Below are positions 24,172 through 35,895 of a stretch of 64,000 nt of DNA, one piece after another (position 1 is the stretch's first letter; every line of letters begins with the position of its first letter). The notes beneath the pieces are model-generated. The model had not been told where the DNA came from. It saw nothing but the letters and a program-made list of their open reading frames with translations, and ran no database searches. The translations under genes and the position numbers were made by a program. Source of the DNA: Plantago ovata (taxonomy: Eukaryota > Streptophyta > Magnoliopsida > Lamiales > Plantaginaceae); assembly GCA_028274465.1 (NCBI GenBank), contig CM051455.1, forward strand, positions 72,960,489 to 73,024,488, read 5' to 3'.

Positions 24172-25009
24172 CTAGAGCCAGTCACCTTTATGCTTAATAC
24201 CTAGATTAACATAATGTCTTATGTGGGCATCCACTGATAAGACCTTGGTGAAAGGATCTGCCACGTTGTCCGTGGTTGAGACACGTTCTATACTAACTTC
24301 TCCTCTATCAATAATCTCACGTATAACGTGATACTTTCTAAGTACATGTTTGTTCTTGTTTTTAGATCTAGGCTCCTTGTCTTGAGCGACGGCGCCCGTG
24401 TTGTCACAATAAATCGGTATTGGACTAGGAGCAGGAACAACCCTCAATTCCTTCAAGAACTCTGAAATCCAGACAACTTCTTTTGATGCTTCTGATGCAG
24501 CAATGTACTCGGCTTCTATGGCTGAGTCAGCAATCGTGGCTTGCTTAGAACTCTTCCAACAGACAGCTCATCCGTTCAATTTGAATACGTATCCTGTCTG
24601 TGACTTAAAGTCATCAGGATCTAATTCAAATCCAGCGTCGACATGACCAGACATCTTTAATTCTGGTTCTCCACCAAACACCAAGAACATTTCCTTAGTC
24701 CGTCGAAGGTACTTAAGAATGTTCTTTACAGCAGTCCAGTGAGGTACTCCTGGATTCTGTTGGTGGCGACAAGTGACACTAAGCGCATATGCCACATCTG
24801 GCCTTGTGCAATTCATTGCATACATAACAGACCCTACTGCCGAAGCATAGGGCACACGACTCATTGCCTTTCTTTCTTCATCAGTTTTAGGACTATCGTT
24901 AACTGATAGCACGATCCCATGCCTAGCTGGGAGAAAGCCTCTCTTTCAGTCGTCCATCTTATAACGCTTCAGTATTTTCTCGATGTAGGTGGACTGTGTC
25001 AATCCTAAC
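24172..25009 (-). pseudogene. A2 RNase H and end of RT, fragment
   Basis: The minus strand reads from the RT end (SVNDSPKTDEERKAMSR, YASAVGSVMYAMNCTRPDV) through the RNase H region to the C-terminus GDWL at 24172. A frame break lies between 24568 and 24456. The fragment stops at 25009, exactly where LTR2 begins; the matching internal position in A4 is about 27922. The rest of RT is absent from this fragment. Confidence 0.88.
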
Positions 25010-27070
25010 TGTTAGAAAATACGGTCAGAGTTACCCCTAGGGTACGGAGCGGAATTTCAAAAATTTTCTTAACATGCAGGTTAATTGATTATGTATATAC
25101 CGTATATATTTAAACACGTCAATTAGAAGACTAACCTTACTTCCGAACCAGCTTCCAAGTCTTCGTAATAATCCGGTGAATCTTCTCCTTCGTCGAAGTC
25201 GAAGATATCTGCATTACTTTGGTTATCTGCAAGACAATAAAAGTTAGTTTCCAGCTCCTAGAACCTCAACCTTGGTATCCACGGATGAACAGCCTATCAA
25301 AAAGAATGTTAGGATATTCTTTGTGTGACCAAGAAGATGGGGCGGCGATTCCTCCGATAGGTGGCGCGCGCGTGTGGCTTATAGAGGAGGGGAGATCTTT
25401 TATTTTCTCTAAGAAAACTAGGTAGAATAATTCTCTAAGAATTGATTGTTCAGAATCATGAAAAAAACTCTCTAATAGTCTACTATATATAGTAGTCAAT
25501 AGAAGTCTAAAGCATAAGCAATTAGACTTCGTAAAGGAATAAAATCTAATTCTTATCGCACTAGGAAACCAATATCAAGTCTAGATTCATGACCAATCAA
25601 ACTAAAACTCAATTAGGAAAATCTAACTTATTCCTTGGACTTCTAATAGAGGAAGGAGTCGAACTCCTTCCCCTATCCAGCTTGTGCGCGCGCGCGCGCC
25701 TGTCCTACGGGAGATAGGTGGGTCCCAATTTTGGGAGCCACTTATAGTTCTAAGGCAATTCAAACTCCAAGTAGATTTTGTCCATGTGCATATGTTAATT
25801 CTAAATTAACATATCCTTTCAAATCAAACCTCCATTATATTTCTAAAATATACTCTTTATTGTATTTACATAAAATACAATTAATTAGTCAATTCAATTA
25901 ATAATTCCAAATCATTAATTGAGCCACTAAATATTATAATTAATTCCAAATTAATTGCGATTCCATCTTCAAGGATATTCGCATAAGCTGAATCACCACA
26001 TTGTGTGACCCATAGGGTCTCATTGTATTAAGCAAGTCCTAGACTAGGCAAACTGGAATTCCTAGACGGTTCCATTTGCAATATTAATACATGAGGACGT
26101 TTGAGAGGTTTCTCAAAGCAATCCCTTTCGTTGCGAAGTCTGTTGCGCTCAACGCGGCGATGGTAACGTCCCTTCATCTGACTTGCTCGAATGTATCTAG
26201 GATCGATGAAGTGTCGATCCCAATAATACATCCATGGGCGTCTTCAGTGACTTTCATGGTGAATCCAATATCTATTATGACCATCATAATAATATTGATA
26301 CGCTGGCCAACGGTTTTACCAATCACAATTATGAACGACTATGAGCAGTGCTCTCCAGTCCTACACTTGAGAGATGAATCCTTCACAGAAACACTTATCA
26401 TCCCCATTTGTATGTAGCCATAATCCTGGATCGTGTCTTAGGTCAACTACTTATTCAGAGCTGACATCGACGGGTCCACCAAGGATATGGGACAACAAAT
26501 GTGATGACAAAGTCCTGTAAGTCCAAAGGACGACTGGCATCACTTCGACAACTTACCGGTTCCCATAGACACTTCGGTGTAGAGTATACATCGATGGGAG
26601 TGTCCGGTGGGTACTTCCATTGTTCGATAATCCTTCTTCGTACAACTATGCGCAGTTATGGGAACGTTTCTCGATTGTCCAACAATCCGTTCCGTGGCCG
26701 TGGGATCGGCTCACACTTGCTCCAACAAGTATAACCTCCACGCATACTAGTCTCATCTGGTTCATTCAGACCCCTACATCCGAGATGAACCTCGACTAGG
26801 GAGAGTTTGGGATAGATGATAACTCACATAGCTCCCACTATCTGTGTGATCGGTCATCTATCCGAGGGGACATGTTTAATATCAATACAGACAGAAATAG
26901 AGATATGACATGCTGCATGCCTGGTATAATATAAATATGAAAGCGATACTCAATAGTCAAACAAACAAACATATATTATATTACGTTGATTTGTGTAATA
27001 GTACATATATGCCCTTAATAAGGGATGTCTGCCCTTAATAAAGACTGTCTCTAGGACGTATAGACTATCA
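25010..27070 (-). mobile_element. Copia A4, 3' LTR (LTR2)
   Basis: This is a complete 2,061-bp LTR: plus strand TGTTAGAAAATACGG to TAGACTATCA, followed by the reverse polypurine tract at 27071-27083. It contains the AT-rich block, a (CG)n run near 25685-25699, a TATA box (ACTATATATAG reversed, near 25480-25490) and the 67-codon U3 frame also present at 6103-6306. Confidence 0.93.
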
Positions 27071-27084
27071 ATCTCCCACTTGGA

Positions 27085-28455
27085 CTAGAGCCAGTCACCT
27101 TTATGCTTAATACCTAGATTAACATAATGTCTTAAGTGGGCATCCACTGATAAGACCTTGGTGAAAGGATCTGCCACGTTGTCCGTGGTTGAGACACGTT
27201 CTATACTAACTTCTCCTCTATCAATGATCTCACGTATAACGTGATACTTTCTAAGTACATGTTTGTTATTGTTTGTAGATGTAGGCTCCTTAGCTTGAGC
27301 GACGGCGCCCGTATTGTCCCAATAAATCGTTATTGGACTAGGAGCAGGAACAACCCTCAATTCCTTCAAGAACTCTGAATTCCAGATAGCTTCTTACGAA
27401 GCTTCTGATCCAGCAATGTACTCATCTTCTGTGGATGAGTCAGCAATCGTGGCTTGCTTAGAACTCTTCCAACAGATAGCTTCTCCGTTCAATTTGAATA
27501 CGTATCCTGTCTATGACTCAAAGTCATCAGGATCTGATTCAAATCCAGCGTCGACATAACCAGACATCTTTAATTCTGGTTCTCCACCAAACACCAAGAA
27601 CATTTCCTTAGTCCGTCGAAGGTACTTAAGAATGTTCTTTACAGAAGTCCAGTGAGGTACTCCTGGATTCTGTTGGTGTCGACAAGTGACACTAAGCGCA
27701 TATGCCACATCGGGCCTTGTGCAATTCATTGCAAACATTATAGACCCTACTGCCGAAGCATAGGGCACACGACTCATTGCATTTCCTTCTTCATCAGTTT
27801 TAGGACCATCCTTAACTAATAAGACAATCCCATGCCTAGCTGGGAGAAAGCCTCTCTTTGAGTCGTCCATCTTATAACGCTTCAGTATTTTGTCGATGTA
27901 GGTGAACTGTGTCAATCCTAACATCCTCTTGGATCTATCTCTATAGATCTTGATCCCTAGGATGTAGTTCGCTTCACCCAAGTCCTTCATTGAGAAGGTA
28001 CTTGATAACCAAATTTTAGTCTCTTCTAGCACAGAGACATTGTTTCCCATGATCAAAATGTCATCAACATAGATGATCATGAAAACGACTCCCTTGTCGT
28101 TGTGCCTAGTGTAGACACAGGGATCTTCCTTTCTTCTGATGAAGTCAAACGATTTGACAGCTTCATCAAAGCGGATATTCCAGCTCCTAGACGCTTGCTT
28201 TAGCCCATAGATGGATCTTTGTAATTTGCATACAACAGTTGGCCTGGTTTTACTAATAAAACCTTCCCGCTGTACCATATAGACCTCTTCCTCAAGGTTT
28301 CCATTGAGGAAGGCAGTCTTTACATCCATCTGCCTGATCTCATAATCATAGTAGGCAGCTATCGCAAGTAGAATTCGAATGGACTTCAATTTTGATACCG
28401 GTGAAAAGGTTTCATCGTAATCGATGCCATACCTTTGCGTGTAGCCTTTCGCCAC
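27085..28455 (-). pseudogene. A4 reverse transcriptase-RNase H
   Basis: The longest intact stretch (28455-27511, 314 aa) starts at AKGYTQRYGIDYDETFSP, has DVKTAFLNGNLEEEVYM, GLKQASRSW and the active site YVDD (residues 129-132), and runs into RNase H to SDPDDF. A break near 27400-27510 separates it from the C-terminal frame (27369-27085, ending GDWL). It is closer to intact than A1 but still not translatable as one protein. Confidence 0.92.
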
Positions 28456-28500
28456 AAGTCTAGCCTTGTGCGTTTGTACCTTGCCATCGGCATCTGTTTT

Positions 28501-29163
28501 TCATTTAAAGACCCATTTGCACCCAATAGGTCTAACCCCTTGGGGCAAGTCTACCAAGTTCCAAACTTGGTTCAGGTACATGGAGTCCATTTCCAACTCC
28601 ATGGCCTCTTGCCATTTGTCTGAGTCAATATCAATTATTGCCTCTTTGTAGGTCTCAGAATCTTCCCGATCTGATAAGCCGACATCAAGTTCACTGATGT
28701 CTTCTATCATAAAGCTTTGCTTCTAAGGTCCTTTTAGGATCCTCTTCGACCTACGGAGCTCGACTGGTTCTGGTGCTTTTCTTTTCTGGCTTCGTGTAAC
28801 ACGAACATTATCAGTGGGCAATGATGCAGCTGGTCGCGCCACGCGACCCTGTTCCCTAGCGGGAGGCTGCTCTTGTGCAACTCGTTGCACAGTTTGGTTG
28901 ACAACGGATTTTATTGGTGTGGTTTCAACTGTTGATCTAATCACAGGACTCCCACTGACTATGACATGCCTAGCAAGTGTCATATCATTACCCTTGTCTG
29001 CTTCGAAAGCTCCCACTGAACTTGAGTCCAAATCAGAAGATTTAGAGAACTCATGTTCGCGCGTGTCAAAGTCTTGAATTGCGTCAAGTTCTATCATGTG
29101 ATCTAACCTCTCTTTTTCGAGGTATTCTGCTTCTAAAAACTTAACGTTTCTAGATACTATCAC
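28501..29163 (-). pseudogene. A4 pol linker and RT N-terminus
   Basis: 29163-28723 encodes the variable linker after integrase ([21 protein letters not shown] to RRSKRILKGP). 28710-28501 encodes the RT start (WQEAMELEMDSMYLNQVW, GVRPIGCKWVFK) and stops at a TGA where A1 has CGA, a change consistent with cytosine deamination at CpG. Confidence 0.88.
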
Positions 29164-29202
29164 CTTGTGATCTTCAGCATGATAGAATTCATAGCCTCTC
29201 GT

Positions 29203-30192
29203 CTAACGAGGATAGCCTATGAAATATACTTTGACACCCTTGGCATCTAACTTATCAGTGAGCATCAGTTGGACTATCGCAGGACAGCCCCAAGGTCTAA
29301 GATAGCAAAGTGAGGGCTTCTTTCCTTTCCATAACTCATAAGGAGTTTTCTCCACTGATTTAGATGGTACACGGTTCAGAATGTAGATTGCAGTTTGTAA
29401 TGCATATCCCCATAGATATTTTGGAAGAGTCGAGAATCCAATTATTGATCTCACCATGTCTAACAGGGTTCGATTCCTTCTCCCAGACACACCATTTAAC
29501 TGCGGTGTTCCAGTAGGAGTCCATTGCGATTGAATTCCATTTTCCTTCAAGTAGTCGATAAATTCTTCACTAAGGTATTCGCCTCCTCGATCTGATCGAA
29601 GAGTGACTATCCTTAGGTTCAATTCATTCTCGACCTCATTCCTAAACTCCTTGAATTTCCCAAAGGTCTCGGATTTATTCTTCATATGATAAATATATCC
29701 ATACCTTGAGTAATCGTCAGTAAAGGTAACGAAGTAAGGATAACCCCCACGCGCATGGACTTTAAAAGGTCCACATACATCGGTATGTATGAGCTCTAAG
29801 CAGCGAGTGGCACGAACACCTTGTCCAACAAAAGGTTTGTTCATCATCTTACCCTTAACACATGATTCGCACGTACCATATGATTGAAAATCAAATGGTT
29901 CTAAGTAGTCCAACTTCCTTAGTCTTTGAATCCGTGTTTCATTGATATGGCCTAGCCAACAATGCCATAGATAAGATGGATTATTCTTCCTACTTGAAGA
30001 CGGTTGTTTGTTATGTATTTGAAATAAAGGTAGACTACTTCGCAAAATATATAAACCATTCACTAAGCGAGCCTTTCCATAATACTGGTCATTTAACGAA
30101 AAATAACAAGTATTATTAGCAACCCCAATTGTCCAACAATGGAATGGAAATAATATTTGTGACAATGGATGGAACAAAATAAACGTTATCAA
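29203..30192 (-). pseudogene. A4 integrase, catalytic Glu lost
   Basis: The frame is 329 aa. The zinc region has [10 protein letters not shown] and CESCVKGK. The core shows Asp in HTDVCGPF and Asp in RSDRGGEY, but the residue 36 after the second Asp, Glu in A1 and A3 (GVSERRNRT), is Gly here (GVSGRRNRT), so the DDE triad is broken. The frame ends at a TAG after IGYPR (29203), the same codon that is TAG in A1 and CAG in A3. Confidence 0.9.
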
Positions 30193-30288
30193 GTTCCAAA
30201 CATTGTCCTGAAGGTAAACCTATCTTGTAGCGTCCAACGCGTTTGGTTTCAACTGGATTGTTGTCCCAACATGCCAGTCGATTTCACC

Positions 30289-31246
30289 TTAATTGACTAG
30301 CCTGTGTTCAATGAGCCCCTGCACATTATTACAAATGTGCGAGCCATAGGCTGTATCTAATACCCAACCATTGGAGTCAAAAGTAGTCATGTTCATTTCA
30401 ATAACAAACATACCTGAGCTAGAAGCCGGCGACTTCTTAGCTTGATATGCCCTTAGTTTAGGACAATCATTCTTCCAATGCCCTTTCTGTTTACAGAAAA
30501 GACATTCATCTGTGCGTACCGTTCCGCTCCTCTTGAACTTCCTTTTCTGGTTCAGACGCTTAGGCCTATCACTCGAAGTGTTAGCCTTGGCTCCCGAATT
30601 TCCCTTACCCTTAGCACATTTGTTTCTCGGGTTTTGGTTAGACGGTTGCCCAACAAACATGATCGACTTTTCCTTCTTAGGAAGTGTTTGATCATATGTC
30701 TTCAGCAGATTATGGAGTTCGGGCAGTGTTACGTCCTTCGCATTCATGGTGGTTAACGATGAACTGCGAATACGAACTCGGCAATGATTGAAGGACAAAG
30801 ATCACCATGATCTTATTCTCATGTTGAGAACATGTTCAGACATGTTCTCTCCTTCATTGAACTTGCATCTGTGTATCTCTTTGATCAAATCGAATTCAAC
30901 ACTTCTAGCTGTCGTCTTAAAGACCGACTCAAGATGCTTCAGCATCTCATACGGCAACATGCTTTCATGTTGCCTCTGCAGCTCATTGCTCATTGTCGCC
31001 AGCATAATACACTGCGCGGATCTAGCATCCTCATGATGCTAATCAGACTTTGCCTTGTTGGCTTGATTCCAAATCAGCAACTTGATAGGCAGTCTGATTC
31101 TCGGGACACACGGGATTAGCCTCGTCCAAGACGTACTCAATCCTTTCGTACCTCAGCACCAAACATATATTCCTGGTCCAATCTAGGAAGTTTGGTCCGG
31201 TCAAAATTTGCTTCTCTAAGACAGCACGGAGCGAGATACTCGCCAT
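30289..31246 (-). pseudogene. A4 gag and protease
   Basis: Gag starts at 31246 (MASISLRAVLEKQILTGPNF). It continues in 31005-30802 and, after a TGA that A1 shares, in 30798-30289. The zinc knuckle CLFCKQKGHWKNDC is complete and the protease motif is WVLDTAYGSHIC. Breaks occur near 31030, 30800 and 30200-30290. The knuckle intact here but lost in A1 shows the two copies decayed separately after sharing earlier lesions. Confidence 0.9.
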
Positions 31247-32597
31247 TTGGGTTTTCCAGGAGAAATAATATAGAACAAAAATAATAAATCAACTATTAAA
31301 ATATTATTTCTAAATACACAGTCAACATAACTAAACAACAAGGTCCTTTAGCTGTTTAGCTCCCACTATTTTCAACTATTCCCAAAATACGGGTAATGTC
31401 CAACAAGTTACCGTAGTGGCCAAGATCCAAATCCATACTATGCTATACTCCAACGGGAGCTGGTCGCATAGCATAATATGACCGGTAGCACTATCCAATT
31501 GCGTCACGCAACTCTTGGTTGTTAAATCTAATTTAACCCGATGCTCTACATATTGTACCTATCGAGGTCTCTAGATACAATATGCAGTAAGTTATAACCA
31601 TAGGCTTACTCTAATCTGACGATCACTGCGAGTGTGTAAGACGAGGTCGCCAATTCAAGAAAACGCAATGAAAGTTCAGAATTAAAGCACCCTATGGAAA
31701 GCATCTCAAAAATACATACATATATCTATTTCTGCACTTATATTGGTTGGGGCTTGTAGCTTGAGGGTTGTTATCAGTCATCTACAAACAAATAAGGGCG
31801 ACGCCTACCCTTCATGCATGAGCGGTATACACGTAATGGATGCCGCCTATCCATTCTAGTTCTAAACGCGGTCAAGCACATAATGGGTGCCGCCTACCCA
31901 TACATAAAATATTCGGTCCGACATATAAGAGGACGCCGCCTACCCTCGCATGCATAGCGGTCGAACGGAAAGTAAAATATTTGGTATTTAAACATGCATC
32001 GTCAAACAATAGCATATCGAGCAAACAAACAAGAAGTAGCCTATGTGGATGCCAAATGACTTCATAATTTCATTATGAAAATTATAATCCCATACTTATA
32101 ATCTCTATGAAATAATTGAAAATTTGGACTAGATTGAAAAATTGAAAATTCTATTGACCAAGTAGCAATTTTCGAAAACCCGAAGGACTTAATTGTAATT
32201 TTGAAACCTTGGAGGTGTTAAATCTAAAATTCAAAAGTAGAGGGACTAATTTGCAATAAATAATAAATTGATAAATTACAAATAAGCCCTTTAACTTTAT
32301 ACTAATTAAATTTAACCCCTCTAGTTAAAAACAATTACAATTAAATCATATTTATATTCCAAATATAAAATTCAATGCTCAAAATTTTCAAAAATTCGAT
32401 TTCGGGTCAAACCCGAAAATATATATATATTAGAAATATGGGACTGGACCTAGTCCCATCCCCTACCATGCCTGCGGCCGCGGGCGCCCGGCGCCTGCGG
32501 CACGCGGGCACGGGCGCGCTTGCGTCCGCAGGCGCAGGTGCCTGCGTCCCGCAGGCACCCGGGCGCCTGCGGCACCCAGGCGTCGTGCGCCTACGTG
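31247..32597 (-). other. A4 leader region, no primer site seen
   Basis: 1.35 kb lies between gag and LTR3. On the minus strand it holds no TGGTATCAGAGC, although one would be expected beside the LTR. It has AT-rich leader-like DNA and a repeated GGTAGGCG-type motif (31800-31960). At its LTR-side end is an extremely GC-rich block (32466-32597). No coding frame is supported. Confidence 0.6.
32466..32597. repeat. GC-rich degenerate repeat block
   Basis: About 130 bp made of overlapping GCCTGCGG, GGCGCCTGCGGCAC, GCAGGCGC and GCGGGCAC variants in both orientations, in otherwise AT-rich DNA. It sits exactly where LTR3 loses its normal 3' end. Origin unknown. Confidence 0.75.
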
Positions 32598-33491
32598 AAT
32601 AGGTATTGAATCGATATGCCAATCGATGAAGTCTTCGTAATAGTCCGGTGAATCTTCTCCTCCGTTGAAGTCGAAGATATCTGCAATACTTTGATTATCT
32701 GCAAGACAATAAAAGTTAGTTTCCTGCTCTTTGAACCTCAACCTTGGTATCCACGGATGAACAACTTATCGGAAAGAATTCTAGGATATTCTTTATGTGG
32801 CGAAGAAGATGGGATGACAATTTTCCTCCGGTGGGAGTGGCGCGCCCGGCTATAGAGAGGTGGGAGAGCTTTTTATTTTCTCTAAGAAAACTGGTAGGAA
32901 GAATGATTCAAAATAATCTTTTTTCAATCGTATGAAAAGCTCTCTAATAGTCTACTATATATAGTAGCAATAGAAGCCTAAAGAAGAATCAATTAGACTT
33001 CATAAAGAAATAAGAATCTAATTTTTATTGCACAAGGAAACCAATTTGAATCTAGATTCATTCCCAATCAAATTAAAACTAAATTAGGAAAATCTAACTT
33101 ATCCGTTGACTTCTAATATGGGAAGGAGTCGAACTCCTCCCCATACCACTGCTGGTCGCGCAGCTCATCAAGGGGGTTAGGTGGATCCCGATTTTGGGAC
33201 CCACTTATAATTTTAAGGCAATTCAAACTCCAAGTAGATTTTGCCCATGTGCATATATTAATTCTAAATTAACATATCCTTTCAAATCAAACCTCTATTA
33301 TATTTCTAAAATATAATCTTTAATTGTATTTACATAGAATACAATTCATTAGCCAATTCAATTAATAATTCCAAATTATTAATTGAGCCAGAAATAATTA
33401 TACTTAATTCCAAATTAATTATAATCCATCAATCACAATTAATTCCAAATTAATTGCGATTCCATCTTCAAGGATATTCGGATAAGCTGAA
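32598..33491 (-). mobile_element. LTR3 of the A run, piece 1
   Basis: It matches LTR1 from TAGGTATTGAATC onward. The last ~190 bp in element sense (the region ending TGTTAG on the plus strand) are missing and replaced by the GC-rich block. A TATA box lies at about 32953-32963 (minus). It is cut at 33491 by element D, leaving CTGAA at the border. Confidence 0.88.
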
Positions 33492-34468
33492 TGATGATGT
33501 CGTTTTTCACCAATTAAATTTGTTTAAAAGCCTAAGAACACTTATCACTACACAAACTAGAGTGCAATGGCAAGTTGTCCCCGAGTGTCGTTCTCTCGGG
33601 ACCTAACGTGGCTTTGCTTGAGGTTTTTGCAAGTAATTTCAGTCAACGAGTTCAAATGTTTAGAGAATCGTTTCCTTTGAACAATAGCAACGAGAATTCA
33701 GATTGTTGTAAATCAAGTTTGGAAAACGGTTGGTGGTAGAAATCAATTACACATGCATGGGTTACGAATATGCTCACAAGTTCAGTGCGTAAAACCTTCG
33801 ATCAAGTGTGCTAAGCAACTCGTCTAGGCAACTTTAAGACACACATCATAAAAGATCACTATCAATACTTTAGAGGTGCTTGTCACCAACACCATTTATC
33901 TAGCATGCTGCAAATCTCTAACATACAATCCTATAGCTTTCATTGACCAAGAGTTTGTCACTATACTCAATTCGAATATATTTTATAGGCAACTAAGAAT
34001 CATATGAAGCGATTTGCAGCAAGATTGAATCACAATCTCATGTAAGCATAAACATAACCCATAGCATGCATATTCTACATTTTACCACCAACACAAAATA
34101 TTTAGCTACTCATATTCATCAACATAGACATCAACTCATATGAATAATAATCAGAATACATCATATCAAACTACAAGACAAGAGAGTGATACAAGTTACC
34201 ACCAAAGCTGTCACTAATCGGTGGAAAGCAAAGAAAACCTCTCCGTAGATGATTACAAAGGATGAATCCCAATCAAAACTTTGAATCCCAAGCTAAAATA
34301 CAATGTAATCTGAGTTTTCTTTGAGTTTTGGGGCTTAGGAGCTCACCAAACGAAGTTACAGTTCAAAAGATATTCAAAAAATGATCAAAGATCAGATCTA
34401 AGAAGGAAAATCCGAAAACGTAACCGCTGCCAAGCGGACCGCTTGGAGAAGCCAAGCGGAGCGCTTGG
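33492..34468 (-). mobile_element. D 3' LTR, distal part
   Basis: It is near identical to 46071-47030. It ends in two palindromes, CCAAGCGGACCGCTTGG and CCAAGCGGAGCGCTTGG; the second is the site where E inserted. The rest of this LTR is 42577-43006. Confidence 0.92.
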
Positions 34469-35739
34469 TGATGAATGTGTATTTTACACTTTCATTCGAG
34501 TCTTTTCACCTAATTTAGCTATCCTCTATGTTAATTTAGCTATATTTTAGTACATTTTATTAGAATAGTGTCACGTTTCCCTTTAGATTTTATTTTACAG
34601 GTTTTGGTTGAAATTCGGAGATTTACGGGCAATTATATTGAAGTTTACAAGGAATTGGTGTTCCAGAAGCCTATTTGGAGTATTTGAAGGTTTCCGGATA
34701 GGATTTGGAGTCTAGGGGCCGAATCTGGAGGTTAGAAGGCCATTAGAAGTCTGAAACCGAGTCCGAAAAGGTGAAGAAATCCAAATCCGCGTCGAAAAAC
34801 GCGGAAATTCCGCGAAAAACTGGGGGGCGAACCGCCCCATGGCTCGGGCGAACCGCCCCAGATTATTTTCCGGCCTATATATAGTTGCGAGTTTTCTCTC
34901 CGAAATTCATATCTTTCCAAGCCTTCTTTCTCACCTCTCTCTATAGTTTTAGGTAGGAACTTTCCGGGGCCTGTCCTGGGAGTTCCGTAGCTTAGGGGAT
35001 ACTTTTTCATAGCAGATTGGAGCGCGTAGGATCACAATCATCCGGAGATTGACAACCTTCGGTGACTTTGTATCTTACAACTTTTATCTACTTATTTTAT
35101 ATATTCATTCAATATGTTTTCTTCTATGATTGCTATTGATTGCATGCACATTATGAGTAGCTAAATTTATCGTTGGTGGTAGTATGTGAATTCTTAGCGA
35201 GGGAAGATAATCATGCTAATTGCTATATCGCGCATTATACTCCGTGTCATTGCATTATTTCGTTGATGAGTTGAACACCAAAATTCTCGTATGTTGTATT
35301 GATCATTATGCACACTAGGACACTTGTCAGCCAATCAGACTTAATTATCTTCGTAGTGTTGAATGATTACGGAACACAATAGGACGTTAGTTGTTGACAG
35401 GTCAGACCCATACTATTTTCGTAGTGCACAATACTTACAACAGGACCCTAGATTCATTCAAAGATCTCTATGCAAGACCGAGGAATTTATACATGATTAT
35501 CGACCCATTATGTTAAGAAGGACCATACTATCACCAACCTCCATTATCTGCTTGAAAACCCCTTATCGCTTTTTATTTGCTGTTTTATATTTTCTTATTA
35601 AATAGATAAAGCTAGTTATAGTCCTGAGAGAACGACACTCGAGTCATTCTGCTGCTACACTACGGTTTTCGTTGTAGTTGTGGATTGCCTTTGGCTAAAT
35701 AACAAATATTATTTGATTGAACCCTGACAACGTTCATCA
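34469..35739 (+). mobile_element. E 5' LTR
   Basis: 1,271 bp with a TATA box at 34875-34884. Two copies of the GCGAACCGCCCC palindrome (34824-34838 and 34846-34859) lie just upstream of it; the 3' LTR has only one. Confidence 0.95.
34875..34884 (+). promoter_or_regulatory. TATA box of E 5' LTR
   Basis: CTATATATAG, 16 bp after the palindromes. Equivalent boxes lie at 41712-41721, 48092-48101 and 56164-56173. Confidence 0.65.
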
Positions 35740-35742
35740 AAT

Positions 35743-35760
35743 TGGCGCCGTTGCCGGGGA
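35743..35760 (+). other. E primer binding site (tRNA-Asp)
   Basis: TGGCGCCGTTGCCGGGGA is complementary to the 3' end of plant tRNA-Asp(GUC) with CCA, the usual Athila primer. Confidence 0.92.
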
Positions 35761-35895
35761 CTATACTCCTTTTTTCTATTTAATTTGTTTTTATTTACAG
35801 CTTTAAATTCCTATTTCTTTTAGTTTTAGTTTTCCTTTAATTTCTCTCTCTGTTTTCCTATTTGTTTCTAATTACTTTACCTAGTCTGTCACAGA

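Noticed and set aside
32375-32741. Ala/Gly/Arg-rich frames over the GC-rich block
   Set aside because: Open on both strands only because GC-rich DNA lacks stop codons.
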